The position numbers and the translations under genes are program-made. Positions 41,780 through 50,030 of a DNA stretch of 64,000 nt are shown here, in pieces. The stretch's first letter is position 1, and every line of letters begins with the position of its first letter. The stretch is from JAHECQ01 sp963775125 (lineage in GTDB: Bacteria; Actinomycetota; Acidimicrobiia; Acidimicrobiales; SZUA-35): positions 310,001-374,000 of the forward strand of contig CAVZHQ010000005.1 in NCBI GenBank assembly GCA_963775125.1, read 5' to 3'. The notes under the pieces were generated by a model. It saw only the letters and a list, made by a program, of their open reading frames with translations. It was not told the DNA's origin and did not search any database.

Positions 41780-43139
41780 GCTCTTCCCGCAGGCGTTCTT
41801 CGTCGTAGCGACTGAACAGCAGCGCGGCGAGAAGGTAAAGGAGCACACCGGCCAGCCCCGACAGGCGCACGCCGAGGTCGTCACCGACGTCGCGGCCCAA
41901 GCTGGTCAGCACCGCGAAGGCGACGACGCCGAAGGTTTGGGCGATCTTCTGGAGAAAGGTGCGGGCGGCGAAGAACATGCCTGTGGTGGCGGTTCCCGAC
42001 TCGTGCGCTGCGTGCTCGGCGATGTCGCTCAGGATCCATTGGGGGATGACGCTGAGGATGGCGAACGGGATCGCGAACACGAGCACCAGCACCACGGCCT
42101 GCATCCACGCGGGGAACGGTAGCTTGCCGAGGAACACCACCAGGATGAAGTCCGCTGATGCCGCCACGAACGCCGCGATCACCATGGGCTTGGCCGCCCG
42201 TCGCTTGGCGAAGCGGTTGATGGCCGGATAGAAGGCGAGCGCGGAGACCACCATGAGCAGCAGAAGGGGCGCTGTCACCGCCTCGTCCAGCTCGAGCAGG
42301 ACCGTGACGTAGTAGAGGATGCCGGTCTGGATGATGGCCAGGCCGCAGAAGTAGGCGGCCTCGGCCGCGAGGTAGTGGCGGAAGAACGGGTTCTCGAGCA
42401 CGGTGCGAACCGACTGCCGAAAACTCACGGTGCTCGGGGCCGAGCGTGCGTGGGTCATTTCGTCAATGGCGAAGACGGGGACCATCATCGCGACTGCGGC
42501 GACCGCGCATTCGGTGGCTACGGCGACCTGCCAGGCCCTGATCGGTGCAAGCCACAAGTGGTCGAGCAGCGAGGCAAGCGCCGGCGTCATGGCGCCGAGG
42601 ATGATGCCGACTCCCCACGCGACCGTGGTCCAGGTGGCAAGGTCGAGACGCTCCTCGGGAGTGGCGCCGAGATCGGCCACGAGCGTGAAGGCAGGGGTGG
42701 CGTACGCCGTGAGTGCCAGGTAGAGAACCAGCTCGACCACCAGCAACCAGACGATGTTCCAGCCACTTTCATGTCCCACGGGGGGGAGGAACATGAGCAG
42801 GGTCGCGAACGCGGCGGGGACGGCGCCGACGGCCATGAACGGAATGCGCCGGCCCTTGGGATGTTTGCTCCGGTCCGAGTAGTAAGCGATCAGGGGATCG
42901 GTGACTGCGTCGGTGAACCGGCCGACTGCGGCGATGAGCACGATGGCATTGAGGACGCCGAGGAACGTTGCATCGGTCACGAGTCGGGGCAGCCCTGCGC
43001 TCGTCGGGGGGAGGTAGAAGAAGACCAACAGCACCGAGATGAGGTTGATGACGATGGCCATGCCCCCGTGACCGATGCTGAGGGCGAGCACGCTCGACCG
43101 TGGCAACCCCGTTGTGCTGCGCTGTCCGGCCCGGGCCAC
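41712..43139 (-). CDS. MFS transporter, GPH (glycoside-pentoside-hexuronide:cation) type
   Basis: 475 residues, 12 hydrophobic segments. FTDAVTDPLIAYYSDRSKHPKGRRIPFM is the signature loop after TM2 of the GPH/MelB family, repeated weakly in the second half. Likely Na+- or H+-coupled uptake of a sugar or related compound. The GTG at 43139 has TAGTCT 6 nt upstream. The 3' end overlaps the convergent zinc protein gene by 68 bp. There is no sugar-catabolic neighbour. Confidence 0.83.
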   Translation of the reverse strand: MARAGQRSTTGLPRSSVLALSIGHGGMAIVINLISVLLVFFYLPPTSAGLPRLVTDATFLGVLNAIVLIAAVGRFTDAVTDPLIAYYSDRSKHPKGRRIPFMAVGAVPAAFATLLMFLPPVGHESGWNIVWLLVVELVLYLALTAYATPAFTLVADLGATPEERLDLATWTTVAWGVGIILGAMTPALASLLDHLWLAPIRAWQVAVATECAVAAVAMMVPVFAIDEMTHARSAPSTVSFRQSVRTVLENPFFRHYLAAEAAYFCGLAIIQTGILYYVTVLLELDEAVTAPLLLLMVVSALAFYPAINRFAKRRAAKPMVIAAFVAASADFILVVFLGKLPFPAWMQAVVLVLVFAIPFAILSVIPQWILSDIAEHAAHESGTATTGMFFAARTFLQKIAQTFGVVAFAVLTSLGRDVGDDLGVRLSGLAGVLLYLLAALLFSRYDEERLREELSRHLRAMDRNLHPAPLASSGG

Positions 43140-43145
43140 GGCCCA

Positions 43146-43151
43146 AGACTA
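43146..43151 (-). promoter_or_regulatory. Leaderless -10 (TAGTCT) for GPH transporter
   Basis: Minus-strand TAGTCT, 6 nt (TGGGCC), GTG 43139. It lies 12 bp from the plus-strand -10 of the divergent lipoprotein gene. Confidence 0.55.
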
Positions 43152-43163
43152 CCGACCTGCAGG

Positions 43164-43169
43164 TAACGT
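43164..43169 (+). promoter_or_regulatory. Leaderless -10 (TAACGT) for small lipoprotein
   Basis: TAACGT, then 7 nt (CGAGGAG) and GTG 43177. The intervening GAGGAG could in principle be a ribosome site, but it abuts the GTG with no spacing. Confidence 0.5.
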
Positions 43170-43176
43170 CGAGGAG

Positions 43177-43524
43177 GTGCACGCCCGCTCCGCTTTCCTC
43201 CTCCCGGCGCTCTTGTCGATCCTCGCGTTCGGGGCGTGTTCCAGCGAAGACGCGACACCGGTCGATCTCGACCCGGCCGACCAGCCGGAGACGTCGTCGG
43301 TGTCACCGGCGACATCGTCTGACGACCAGAACGACGCCGCACGCGAACAGGCCCGCGAGTACGCGACACAGCAGTGTCTGGATGACCCCGAGGCCACCGA
43401 AGGAGTCATCCGGATCGTTGACCCCGACACCGACGAGGTGGCGGCGACGGTGACGGTCGATTGCGCCGAGGTGCGGACTGCGCAGCCGGACTCGGGCGCA
43501 TCCGACGAAGAGGGCGACCAATGA
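43177..43524 (+). CDS. Small secreted lipoprotein, unknown function
   Basis: 115 residues. The signal segment RSAFLLPALLSILAFGACSS ends in a lipobox-like GAC. The mature part is acidic (Asp/Glu/Ser-rich linker), then EYATQQCLDDPEATEGVIRIVDPDTDEVAATVTVDC contains two cysteines that could form a disulfide. No known domain recognised. GTG 43177 is chosen by the hexamer 7 nt upstream and by the signal peptide beginning there. Its stop overlaps the hydrolase start (ATGA). Confidence 0.7.
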   Translation: MHARSAFLLPALLSILAFGACSSEDATPVDLDPADQPETSSVSPATSSDDQNDAAREQAREYATQQCLDDPEATEGVIRIVDPDTDEVAATVTVDCAEVRTAQPDSGASDEEGDQ

Positions 43525-44408
43525 CCTCAACCCCTCGCACGACCGATGTTGCCGTGAGCTTCGGCACGACCTCCGACGGACTCACCCAACTGCGCCGGCG
43601 CTGGACGACGCCCAATGCCCGCGCCGCGGTACTCGTGGTCCACGGAATCGGGGAGCACAGCGGCCGCTACCAACATGTCGGGCAGGTCTTGTCCGACGCA
43701 GGCTTCGATGTGCTCGCCGCCGACACCAGGGGGTTCGGGCAGTCCGGGGGTCGTCGAGCCTTCGTGAACGTCTTCTCCGAGTTCCTCGACGATGTCGAGG
43801 CGTTGCTCGCCGAACGAAGGTCGCTGGGGTTGCCCGTGGTGCTCTTGGGTCACTCGCTCGGCGGGCTGATCTCGACTGCCTATCTGGTCTCGGGTCGCAG
43901 TGGACCAGACCTGGCGGTGCTCAGCGCGCCCGCCCTCCACGCCAAGCTTCCCCTGTGGCAACGGCTGTTGGCGCCCATCTTGGGTCGGCTGCTGCCGAAG
44001 ACCTTCGTTCCGGCGACCATCGCCGGCTCGTTGCTCTCCCGAGACCCCGCCGTCGCCGAGGCCTACGTCAACGACCCGCTGGTGATCGCAGGGAGCACGG
44101 CCGGACTTGGCAAGGTGGTGCTGGAGGCAATGAAGACGACCACGGCGTCGCTCGACCGCATCCGGATCCCGGTCTACGTGCTCCACGGCTCGGCCGACGA
44201 GTTGGTGCCGCCGCAGGCGTCAGCACCGTTGGCCGACGTGAGCGGAGTGGTTCGACGAGTGTGGCCCGGGCTGCGCCACGAGTGCTTCAACGAGCCCGAG
44301 CAGGATCAGGTGCTGGCCGAGGTCGTCTCCTGGCTCGACACCCACCTCGATGCCCAGCTCGTTGCTCAGCGTGGCGAGGCGCCCTCGTCGGGGCTTCCCT
44401 CCACGTAG
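43521..44408 (+). CDS. Alpha/beta hydrolase, monoacylglycerol-lipase type
   Basis: 295 residues. LVVHGIGEHSGRY (oxyanion hole) and S112 in LLGHSLGGL, with the Asp in HGSADELVP and the His in LRHECFNE, form a complete triad. The HGxGEHSGRY text is typical of bacterial monoacylglycerol lipases (serine aminopeptidase S33-like, Hydrolase_4). Cytosolic. Translationally coupled to the lipoprotein by a 4-nt overlap. The 3' end overlaps the convergent membrane-protein gene by 43 bp. Confidence 0.87.
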   Translation: MTSTPRTTDVAVSFGTTSDGLTQLRRRWTTPNARAAVLVVHGIGEHSGRYQHVGQVLSDAGFDVLAADTRGFGQSGGRRAFVNVFSEFLDDVEALLAERRSLGLPVVLLGHSLGGLISTAYLVSGRSGPDLAVLSAPALHAKLPLWQRLLAPILGRLLPKTFVPATIAGSLLSRDPAVAEAYVNDPLVIAGSTAGLGKVVLEAMKTTTASLDRIRIPVYVLHGSADELVPPQASAPLADVSGVVRRVWPGLRHECFNEPEQDQVLAEVVSWLDTHLDAQLVAQRGEAPSSGLPST

Positions 44409-45493
44409 CCAACCCCCTCGACCCATCGATGCGTTGACGGCGGCTGCGCCGCGACGGTCGGGAACACCTGGGTTGCGTCGACCCGAGCGGGTACCGGCGA
44501 GGGTGGGGGGGTCATCGGTCGAAGGCTGGGCTCCTGGCCCGTCGCAGGGCGGACGACGCGAGTCTGGCCGGTCGGGGTTCGGTCTGCGACGGCCTGGCCT
44601 GGAGGGCGGACGTTCGACGAAACGCCCCCGCGACCAGGTCCGGTGCGGTCGGCGTTGGTGCCACGGCGAGCCGGCTGAAGGATGGCCGCGCCCCTGCGTT
44701 GGGAAACGGAACCCCAAAGCATCGATGCCACGAGGAGGAGGCCGCCGAAGGCGCCCATGAGGATGGCTGGTCGGATCATGGCTCCGAAGAACACGTCGAT
44801 CATGGCGGCGATGATGGCGGTCGATGACGGGGCCACGGTCTCGGCCAGGAACGGAACGCCGTAGCCGACGACCAGCCAGAAGGCGCTGGCTCCGAACGCC
44901 CAGATGCTGACCCGACGCAGGATGGCGGGCCGGTTCTTGGCGACGAACAACGAAAGGATCACGCCCAGTGCAGCTGCGGCTCCAAGGATGATCGACACTC
45001 GCTGGGCCAGGTTGCGGAGTCGTCCGAGCCAGCTGAGGCCTGCTGTGGGCAGTTCGATGTTGACGGGTGGTGCCTCGGGCAGAACGCTGGCCAACTCCGG
45101 TCGGACACCGATGAGCGCGTCACGAGTGGCGGCGCCCAACGCGGAGGCGTCGAGCACCACCGGTTCGGTGTTGCCCTCCAGCGCGTTGCGGTGGGTGCGG
45201 ACGATGCCGTCGCGCACCATCGTGTCGACCCTGGGGTCATCGAGTGCGACATTCGCCGCCAACTCCAGCTGCTGGCGGGGCACGGGGACAGCGGCGGGCA
45301 GGCTGGCCTCCATCGCTGCGACCAGCCGACCGACCAGCGCGGCCCGCAACGCTTCGTTGTCGAGGAGTTGATCGGCCAGCCGCTCGGATCGGCCAGGGTC
45401 GAGAACGGTGTTGGTGAGCACGTAGCCGGCCCAACTGACCGAAGCCAGGACAAGCGACAACCCAAGAATCAATCCGGCGAGGCCTCTGCGCAT
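44366..45493 (-). CDS. Membrane protein with extracytoplasmic loop and Pro-rich tail
   Basis: 375 residues. TM1 is at about 5-25, a large extracytoplasmic domain follows (about 30-160, with LDPGRSERLADQLLDNEALRAALVGRL), then TM segments at about 170-190, 200-220 and 240-268. A disordered Pro/Thr/Arg-rich cytoplasmic tail (about 280-360) ends in HRWVEGVGYVEG. I do not recognise the family. The start ATG 45493 has GAGACT 7 nt upstream, a weak leaderless match. Divergent from TauE. Confidence 0.65.
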   Translation of the reverse strand: MRRGLAGLILGLSLVLASVSWAGYVLTNTVLDPGRSERLADQLLDNEALRAALVGRLVAAMEASLPAAVPVPRQQLELAANVALDDPRVDTMVRDGIVRTHRNALEGNTEPVVLDASALGAATRDALIGVRPELASVLPEAPPVNIELPTAGLSWLGRLRNLAQRVSIILGAAAALGVILSLFVAKNRPAILRRVSIWAFGASAFWLVVGYGVPFLAETVAPSSTAIIAAMIDVFFGAMIRPAILMGAFGGLLLVASMLWGSVSQRRGAAILQPARRGTNADRTGPGRGGVSSNVRPPGQAVADRTPTGQTRVVRPATGQEPSLRPMTPPPSPVPARVDATQVFPTVAAQPPSTHRWVEGVGYVEGSPDEGASPR

Positions 45494-45530
45494 GACATAC
45501 AGTCTCGCGCTCTTGGGAAGCCCACATGGG

Positions 45531-45536
45531 TAGCGT
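45531..45536 (+). promoter_or_regulatory. Leaderless -10 (TAGCGT) for TauE gene
   Basis: TAGCGT, then 7 nt (CACCCGA) and ATG 45544. It excludes the in-frame ATG at 45526, which lies upstream of the predicted transcription start. Confidence 0.55.
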
Positions 45537-45543
45537 CACCCGA

Positions 45544-46278
45544 ATGACCCTGCTGGAGGCCGTTCTCATCTTCGGGGGTGGGTTGTTCGCCGGGTTCATC
45601 AACTCCATGGCCGGGGGCGGGTCGCTGCTGACCGTTCCGCTGCTTTCCTTGGCCGGCGTGTCGGGGCTTTCGGCGAACGGGACGAACCGGGTGGCCGTGT
45701 TGCTGCAGAATGTCGGCTCCGGGTACGGCTACTCCCGCCGTCGGATCGCCCGCGTCGATCAGGTCCTTCCGATTCTGATGCCGGCGTTGGTCGGTGGCCT
45801 GGTGGGCGCGCTGATCGTGTCCCGGGTCGATGACGAGTTGTTCGAGCGTGTCTTCGGCGTCCTGATGTTGCCGATGCTCGCCCTGTCACTGTGGAAACCG
45901 AGGCACGAGAAGGGTCCCGAGCCGTGGCCGACAGCGGTGAACGTCGGCGTCTTCTTCGCTCTGGGTGTGTACGCGGGAGCAATCCAGGCCGGCGTCGGCC
46001 TGATCCTGTTGATGCTGTTGGGCCGGGCGGGGTACGACCTGGTCACGGCCAACGCCATCAAGACGTACATCATCCTCGGGGTCACAGCGATCGCCGTGGG
46101 CATCTTCGCGTTCGAGGGCCAGGTGGTGTGGTTGCCGGCGCTGGTGTTGTCGGCCGGGATGACGCTCGGCGGGTACGTCGGCTCCCAGGTTGCGATCGAG
46201 GGCGGCGAGCGCGTGATCAAACCGGTGCTGGTGATCTCCGTGATCGTGCTGACCGGCCGGATGATCGGCCTGTACTGA
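45544..46278 (+). CDS. TauE/SafE-family membrane permease
   Basis: 244 residues with about 8 hydrophobic segments. The first (LEAVLIFGGGLFAGFINSMAGGGSLLTVPLL) has the conserved GxxAGxxNxMAGGG element, repeated as GAIQAGVGLILLMLL in the second half, which is the duplicated TauE/SafE architecture. Proposed to export or import sulfite, sulfoacetate or other small anions. The start at 45544 is set by the hexamer and by the hydrophobic onset. Confidence 0.85.
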   Translation: MTLLEAVLIFGGGLFAGFINSMAGGGSLLTVPLLSLAGVSGLSANGTNRVAVLLQNVGSGYGYSRRRIARVDQVLPILMPALVGGLVGALIVSRVDDELFERVFGVLMLPMLALSLWKPRHEKGPEPWPTAVNVGVFFALGVYAGAIQAGVGLILLMLLGRAGYDLVTANAIKTYIILGVTAIAVGIFAFEGQVVWLPALVLSAGMTLGGYVGSQVAIEGGERVIKPVLVISVIVLTGRMIGLY

Positions 46279-46293
46279 CGCGCGACGGCAGCG

Positions 46294-47292
46294 TCAGCCC
46301 TTCTGGCCGACGGGTTCCTGGGCGAGCACCCAGTAGGGATGGAGGTGGGTGTCGCTCGGCGTGGTGAGGATCTCGGGCCCATCGGCGGTGATGAGCACGG
46401 TGTGTTCGAACTGGGCGGTACGGCCTCGGTCGGCGGTCACCGCGGTCCAGCCGTCGGACCACATGTGTGCCCGGTAGCTGCCGACGGTGATCATCGGCTC
46501 GATGGTGAAGGTCATGCCCTCTTCGATGGGGAGGTCGAGCCCGGGGTGGTAGTAGTGGCAGATCTGCAGGTCGGTGTGGAACTGCTCGCCGATGCCGTGC
46601 CCGACGAAATCGCGGACGACGCCGAAGCCCTGCGACTCGGCGTGTCTCTGGATGGCCTTGCCGATGTCGTTGATGAGGTTGCCGGGCCGCGCGGCCTGGA
46701 TGCCGAGCGCCGTGGACTCTCGGGTGACCCGGACCAGCCGATCGGAGAGTTCGTCGACCTCGCCGACGAAGAAGGTGGCGTTGGTGTCGCCGTGCACCCC
46801 TTCGCGGAACAGGGTGACGTCGCAGTTGATGATGTCGCCGTCGCGCAGCGGGCGATCGTCGGGGATGCCGTGGCAGATGACCTCGTTGACCGAGGTGCAC
46901 AGCGACTTGGGGAACGGGTTGCGCCCTCCGGGGTAGCCGAGCGGGCTGGGGTAGGCGTTGAGCTCGAGGGCTCGTGCGTGGCACGCCTCGTCGATCTGTT
47001 CGGTGGTGACACCCGGGGCGATGACGGTGCCCAGGTAGGCCAAGAGGTCTGCCGCATCGCGACCGACTCGTCGCATACGCTCGATCAGCTCGGGGGACTT
47101 CACCGCAGGTTCGTCCCATCGGACCACCTCGGTGCCATCGGCCCAGACCGGCTTGTCGATCGAGTCCGGGACCGAGCGCATCGGCGTGATACGGCCCGGA
47201 CGTACGGGGTCGGTGGACGACTTGTGGCAGCGCTTGAACTTCTGGCCGCTGCCACACCAGCACGCGTCATTGGCTTTCGGAAGTCCTCGCAT
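46294..47292 (-). CDS. map: Methionine aminopeptidase type I with N-terminal SEC-C zinc motif
   Basis: 332 residues. The N-terminal SEC-C motif (C11-W-C13 and C22-H23 in CWCGSGQKFKRCH) is followed by a 50-residue linker and the peptidase. Metal ligands are visible: two Asp in DIINCDVT...GVHGDTNATF, His in VGHGIGEQFH, Glu in TIEPMITVG and Glu in FEHTVLIT. It removes initiator Met; the SEC-C part probably docks at the ribosome. ATG 47292 with TACACT 6 nt upstream. Confidence 0.92.
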   Translation of the reverse strand: MRGLPKANDACWCGSGQKFKRCHKSSTDPVRPGRITPMRSVPDSIDKPVWADGTEVVRWDEPAVKSPELIERMRRVGRDAADLLAYLGTVIAPGVTTEQIDEACHARALELNAYPSPLGYPGGRNPFPKSLCTSVNEVICHGIPDDRPLRDGDIINCDVTLFREGVHGDTNATFFVGEVDELSDRLVRVTRESTALGIQAARPGNLINDIGKAIQRHAESQGFGVVRDFVGHGIGEQFHTDLQICHYYHPGLDLPIEEGMTFTIEPMITVGSYRAHMWSDGWTAVTADRGRTAQFEHTVLITADGPEILTTPSDTHLHPYWVLAQEPVGQKG

Positions 47293-47298
47293 CGTCCC

Positions 47299-47304
47299 AG
47301 TGTA
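47299..47304 (-). promoter_or_regulatory. Leaderless -10 (TACACT) for map
   Basis: Minus-strand TACACT, 6 nt (GGGACG), ATG 47292. Confidence 0.5.
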
Positions 47305-47363
47305 GAACCTGTCGGCCGAGGAAGCCGAGGCGCCCGCCTTCCCGCTTGCCTGGCGCCTGCATC

Positions 47364-47369
47364 TAGACT
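47364..47369 (+). promoter_or_regulatory. Leaderless -10 (TAGACT) for B12-binding mutase subunit
   Basis: TAGACT, 7 nt (GCGGTCC), GTG 47377. Confidence 0.5.
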
Positions 47370-47376
47370 GCGGTCC

Positions 47377-47787
47377 GTGACTTCCGAAAGCACTGCATTG
47401 CGGGTCTTGGTGGCAAAGGTCGGGCTCGATGGCCACGACCGCGGCGTGAAGGTGGTGGCCCGGATCTTGCGCGATGCAGGCATGGAGGTCATCTATACCG
47501 GGCTTCGCCAGACGCCGGAGATGGTGTGTGCCACGGCAATCGACGAGGACGTCGATGTCATCGGCTTGTCCATGCTGTCGGGCGGCCACATGGCGCTGGC
47601 CCCTCGGGTCGTGCAGCTCCTGGCCGACCACAACGTGGGTATTCCCGTCGTGGTCGGTGGCATCATCCCCGAACAGGATGTGCCGAAACTGCTCGCGGCC
47701 GGGGTCGCCTCGGTGCTTCACCCCGGGGCGTCGGCCGAAGAGGTCGCAGCAACGGTGGCGAAGGCTGCCGCCGACGCCGCCGCCTGA
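47377..47787 (+). CDS. icmB: Acyl-CoA mutase small, cobalamin-binding subunit (IcmB-like)
   Basis: 136 residues, the same length as known IcmB proteins. The base-off/His-on cobalamin motif is D18-G-H20-D-R-G23, followed by LSMLSGGH and VVVGGIIPEQD (the SxL and GG elements). H20 should ligate cobalt. It pairs with the large subunit encoded convergently at 47807-49435. GTG 47377 starts right at the family N-terminus (ALRVLVAKVGLDGHDRG) with a leaderless -10; long upstream readings in this frame are antisense to map. Confidence 0.88.
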   Translation: MTSESTALRVLVAKVGLDGHDRGVKVVARILRDAGMEVIYTGLRQTPEMVCATAIDEDVDVIGLSMLSGGHMALAPRVVQLLADHNVGIPVVVGGIIPEQDVPKLLAAGVASVLHPGASAEEVAATVAKAAADAAA

Positions 47788-47806
47788 GGTCGACGCTCGT
47801 GTCCTA

Positions 47807-49435
47807 CTAGATGGCGGCTTGTTCTTCCCAACGGCCGAACTCGACCTCGAGGGCGCCGACGATCTCGCCCACCGTGGCGTAGGTCCGCACGGCCTCGAGG
47901 ATCACCGGCATCGTGTTGATCGTGGGATCAGCGGCAGCTTTGGTGACCTCGGCGAGCGAAGCGGCCACGGCGTCGTTGTTGCGATCGTGTTTGACGTTCT
48001 GGAGCCGCTTGAGCTGGCGCTCCTCGACCTCGGGACCGATGTACAGAATGTGCTTCTCGCCGTCGTCGCCATCGGTGAACGCGTTGACGCCGACCATGAT
48101 CCGCTGACGGTTGTTGAGCTTGCGCTCGAACGCGTAGGCCGAGTCGGCGATCCGACCCTGGAACCATCCGTCCTCGATGCCCTGATAGGTGCCTTCGAGC
48201 ATGGAGCCACCGCCCATCTCCATGACCTTTTCGAAGATCTCCTCGGCCTGGCGCTCCATTTCGTCGGTCATTGCTTCGACGAAGTAGCTGCCACCCAGTG
48301 GGTCGGCGACGTCGGCGACTCCCGTTTCGTACGCCACGATCTGCTGGGTCCGCAGGGCGATACGAGCGGCCTGCTCGGTCGGGAGGGCGAGTGCTTCGTC
48401 GTAGGAGTCGGTGTGGAGGCTCTGCGTTCCGCCCAACGCACCGGCCAATGCCTGGATGGCGACCCGGGCGATGTTGATTTCGGGCTGCTGGGCCGACAAC
48501 GAGACGCCCGCAGTCTGAGTATGGAAGCGGAGCATCATCGATCGTTCGGACTTGGCCCCGAAGTGTTCCTTCATCCAGCGAGCCCAGATGCGGCGAGCGG
48601 CTCGCAGTTTGCCGATCTCCTCGAAGAAGTCCGAGTGGCTGTTGAAGAAGAAGGAGAGTCGTGGGGCGAACTCGTCGACGTCCAGGCCGGCAGCAAGGGC
48701 CGCCTCGACGTAGGCGAATCCGTTGCCCAGCGTGAAGGCCAGCTCCTCGGCTGCGGTCGAGCCGGCTTCACGGATGTGGTACCCGGAGATGGAGATGGGG
48801 TTCCACTTCGGCATCTCGACCGAGCAGAACTTGACCATGTCGGCGATGAGCCGTACCGACGGGCGAGGAGGAAAGATGTACTCTTTCTGGGCCTGATACT
48901 CCTTGAGGATGTCGGCCTGAATCGTGCCGGCCAGCGCGTTCCGTGCCGTTCCACCCTGTTCGCCGACAGCGATGTACATGGCGAGGAGCATCGGCGCGGG
49001 CGAGTTGATGGTCATCGACGTGGACACGCCGCCGAGGTCGATGTCGGCGAAGAGGTCCTCCATGTCGACCAGGCTGTCGACCGCAACCCCGGCCTTGCCC
49101 ACCTCGCCCAGCGAGAACGGGTCGTCGGAGTCTCGGCCCATCAGTGTCGGAAGGTCGAACGCGGTCGAAAGGCCGGTGCCGCCGTTGCCGAGAATCTGCT
49201 TGAAGCGGACGTTGGTGTCCTCGGCGGTGCCGAACCCTGCGAACATGCGCATGGTCCACAAACGCGAACGATACATCGAGGCGTGAATGCCCCGGGTGTA
49301 GGGATAGCTGCCGGGGAACTCGCCGTCCTCGGGTCCGTAGACCGGCTCGACCGGGACGCCGGACATCGTCTCGAACGGTCCCTCCCGCAGGGATGACGCG
49401 TTGTACAGGGCTTCCCAGGTCTCGCGAGCGCTCAT
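47807..49435 (-). CDS. icmA: Acyl-CoA mutase large subunit, isobutyryl-CoA mutase signature (IcmA-like)
   Basis: 542 residues, TIM-barrel subunit without its own B12 domain. PYTRGIHASMYRSRLWTMRMFAGFGTAEDTN and NPISISGYHIREAG are family landmarks. The two residues that set substrate choice are F65 (aligned to Tyr89 of methylmalonyl-CoA mutase) and Q183 (aligned to Arg207), 118 residues apart as in both enzymes. Phe/Gln is the isobutyryl-CoA mutase combination. It should interconvert isobutyryl-CoA and n-butyryl-CoA with adenosylcobalamin, linking valine and fatty-acid metabolism. GACAAT lies 6 nt before ATG 49435. The methylmalonyl role cannot be wholly excluded. Confidence 0.85.
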   Translation of the reverse strand: MSARETWEALYNASSLREGPFETMSGVPVEPVYGPEDGEFPGSYPYTRGIHASMYRSRLWTMRMFAGFGTAEDTNVRFKQILGNGGTGLSTAFDLPTLMGRDSDDPFSLGEVGKAGVAVDSLVDMEDLFADIDLGGVSTSMTINSPAPMLLAMYIAVGEQGGTARNALAGTIQADILKEYQAQKEYIFPPRPSVRLIADMVKFCSVEMPKWNPISISGYHIREAGSTAAEELAFTLGNGFAYVEAALAAGLDVDEFAPRLSFFFNSHSDFFEEIGKLRAARRIWARWMKEHFGAKSERSMMLRFHTQTAGVSLSAQQPEINIARVAIQALAGALGGTQSLHTDSYDEALALPTEQAARIALRTQQIVAYETGVADVADPLGGSYFVEAMTDEMERQAEEIFEKVMEMGGGSMLEGTYQGIEDGWFQGRIADSAYAFERKLNNRQRIMVGVNAFTDGDDGEKHILYIGPEVEERQLKRLQNVKHDRNNDAVAASLAEVTKAAADPTINTMPVILEAVRTYATVGEIVGALEVEFGRWEEQAAI

Positions 49436-49531
49436 GGAGTTATTGTCGCACGATCCAGCCGATTCCGGTCAATGACGATGGTTCGGTCTCGGTTGGTCAA
49501 GAAGACTCGAGCCCCTACCGATGGATGATTC

Positions 49532-49906
49532 GTGGACCTTTTCGATATCTACCAGGCCGGGCAGATCAAGAACGCAAACCGTCGCATCGAGCTCGAATCG
49601 TCGACCGCAGAGCACCGCCATCGCTCGGCCCGAGACGAGATCGACGAGCTCCATGCTCGGCTTGATCGACTCACGCTGATCAACGAGGCGATGTGGCAGC
49701 TCTTGGCCGAGACCACCGGGCTGACCATGGCACATCTGGAGCACCGGGTCTATGCCTTGGACATGGACGATGGCAACCATGACGGTCGCCGTCAGGCCCA
49801 ACCGTCGGACTGCAAGTCGTGTGGAGCCAAGGTGCATCCCAGCGCCAGGATCTGCACCTACTGCAGCGCGCAGGCCCCCCAACGCTCCATCTTCGACATG
49901 CTCTGA
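49532..49906 (+). CDS. Small coiled-coil / zinc-ribbon protein
   Basis: 124 residues. Residues about 10-65 are helical and coiled-coil-like (RRIELESSTAEHRHRSARDEIDELHARLDRL), then a C-terminal four-Cys ribbon, C94-K-S-C97 and C108-T-Y-C111, as in DUF-type zinc-ribbon_2 proteins. Start GTG 49532; no clear ribosome site or TAnnnT at the usual spacing. Function unknown, perhaps an oligomeric adaptor. Followed by an 18-bp tandem repeat. Confidence 0.6.
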   Translation: MDLFDIYQAGQIKNANRRIELESSTAEHRHRSARDEIDELHARLDRLTLINEAMWQLLAETTGLTMAHLEHRVYALDMDDGNHDGRRQAQPSDCKSCGAKVHPSARICTYCSAQAPQRSIFDML

Positions 49907-49970
49907 TCCCTGATCTCTCGCAACCGCGTGCAGCGTGCGTCGCTGAAGGGGGTGGTACTGCACACGGTGG

Positions 49971-50021
49971 TCGAAAATGGCACGGTTGTCGAAAGTGGCA
50001 CAGTTGTCGAAAGTGGCAGGG
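49971..50021. repeat. 18-bp tandem repeat between zinc-ribbon gene and cinA-like gene
   Basis: TCGAAAATGGCACGGTTG (49971-49988), TCGAAAGTGGCACAGTTG (49989-50006) and a partial copy (50007-50021). The array lies just 3' of the converging stop of the CinA gene and contains no coding sequence. Confidence 0.85.
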
Positions 50022-50030
50022 TACGGCTGG

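Noticed and set aside
45526..45543. ATG 45526 as the TauE start
   Set aside because: It lies upstream of the -10 hexamer at 45531-45536, so it would not be on the predicted mRNA.
47807..49435. Plain methylmalonyl-CoA mutase call
   Set aside because: The two specificity positions are Phe and Gln, not Tyr and Arg, so the isobutyryl-CoA mutase call is preferred.
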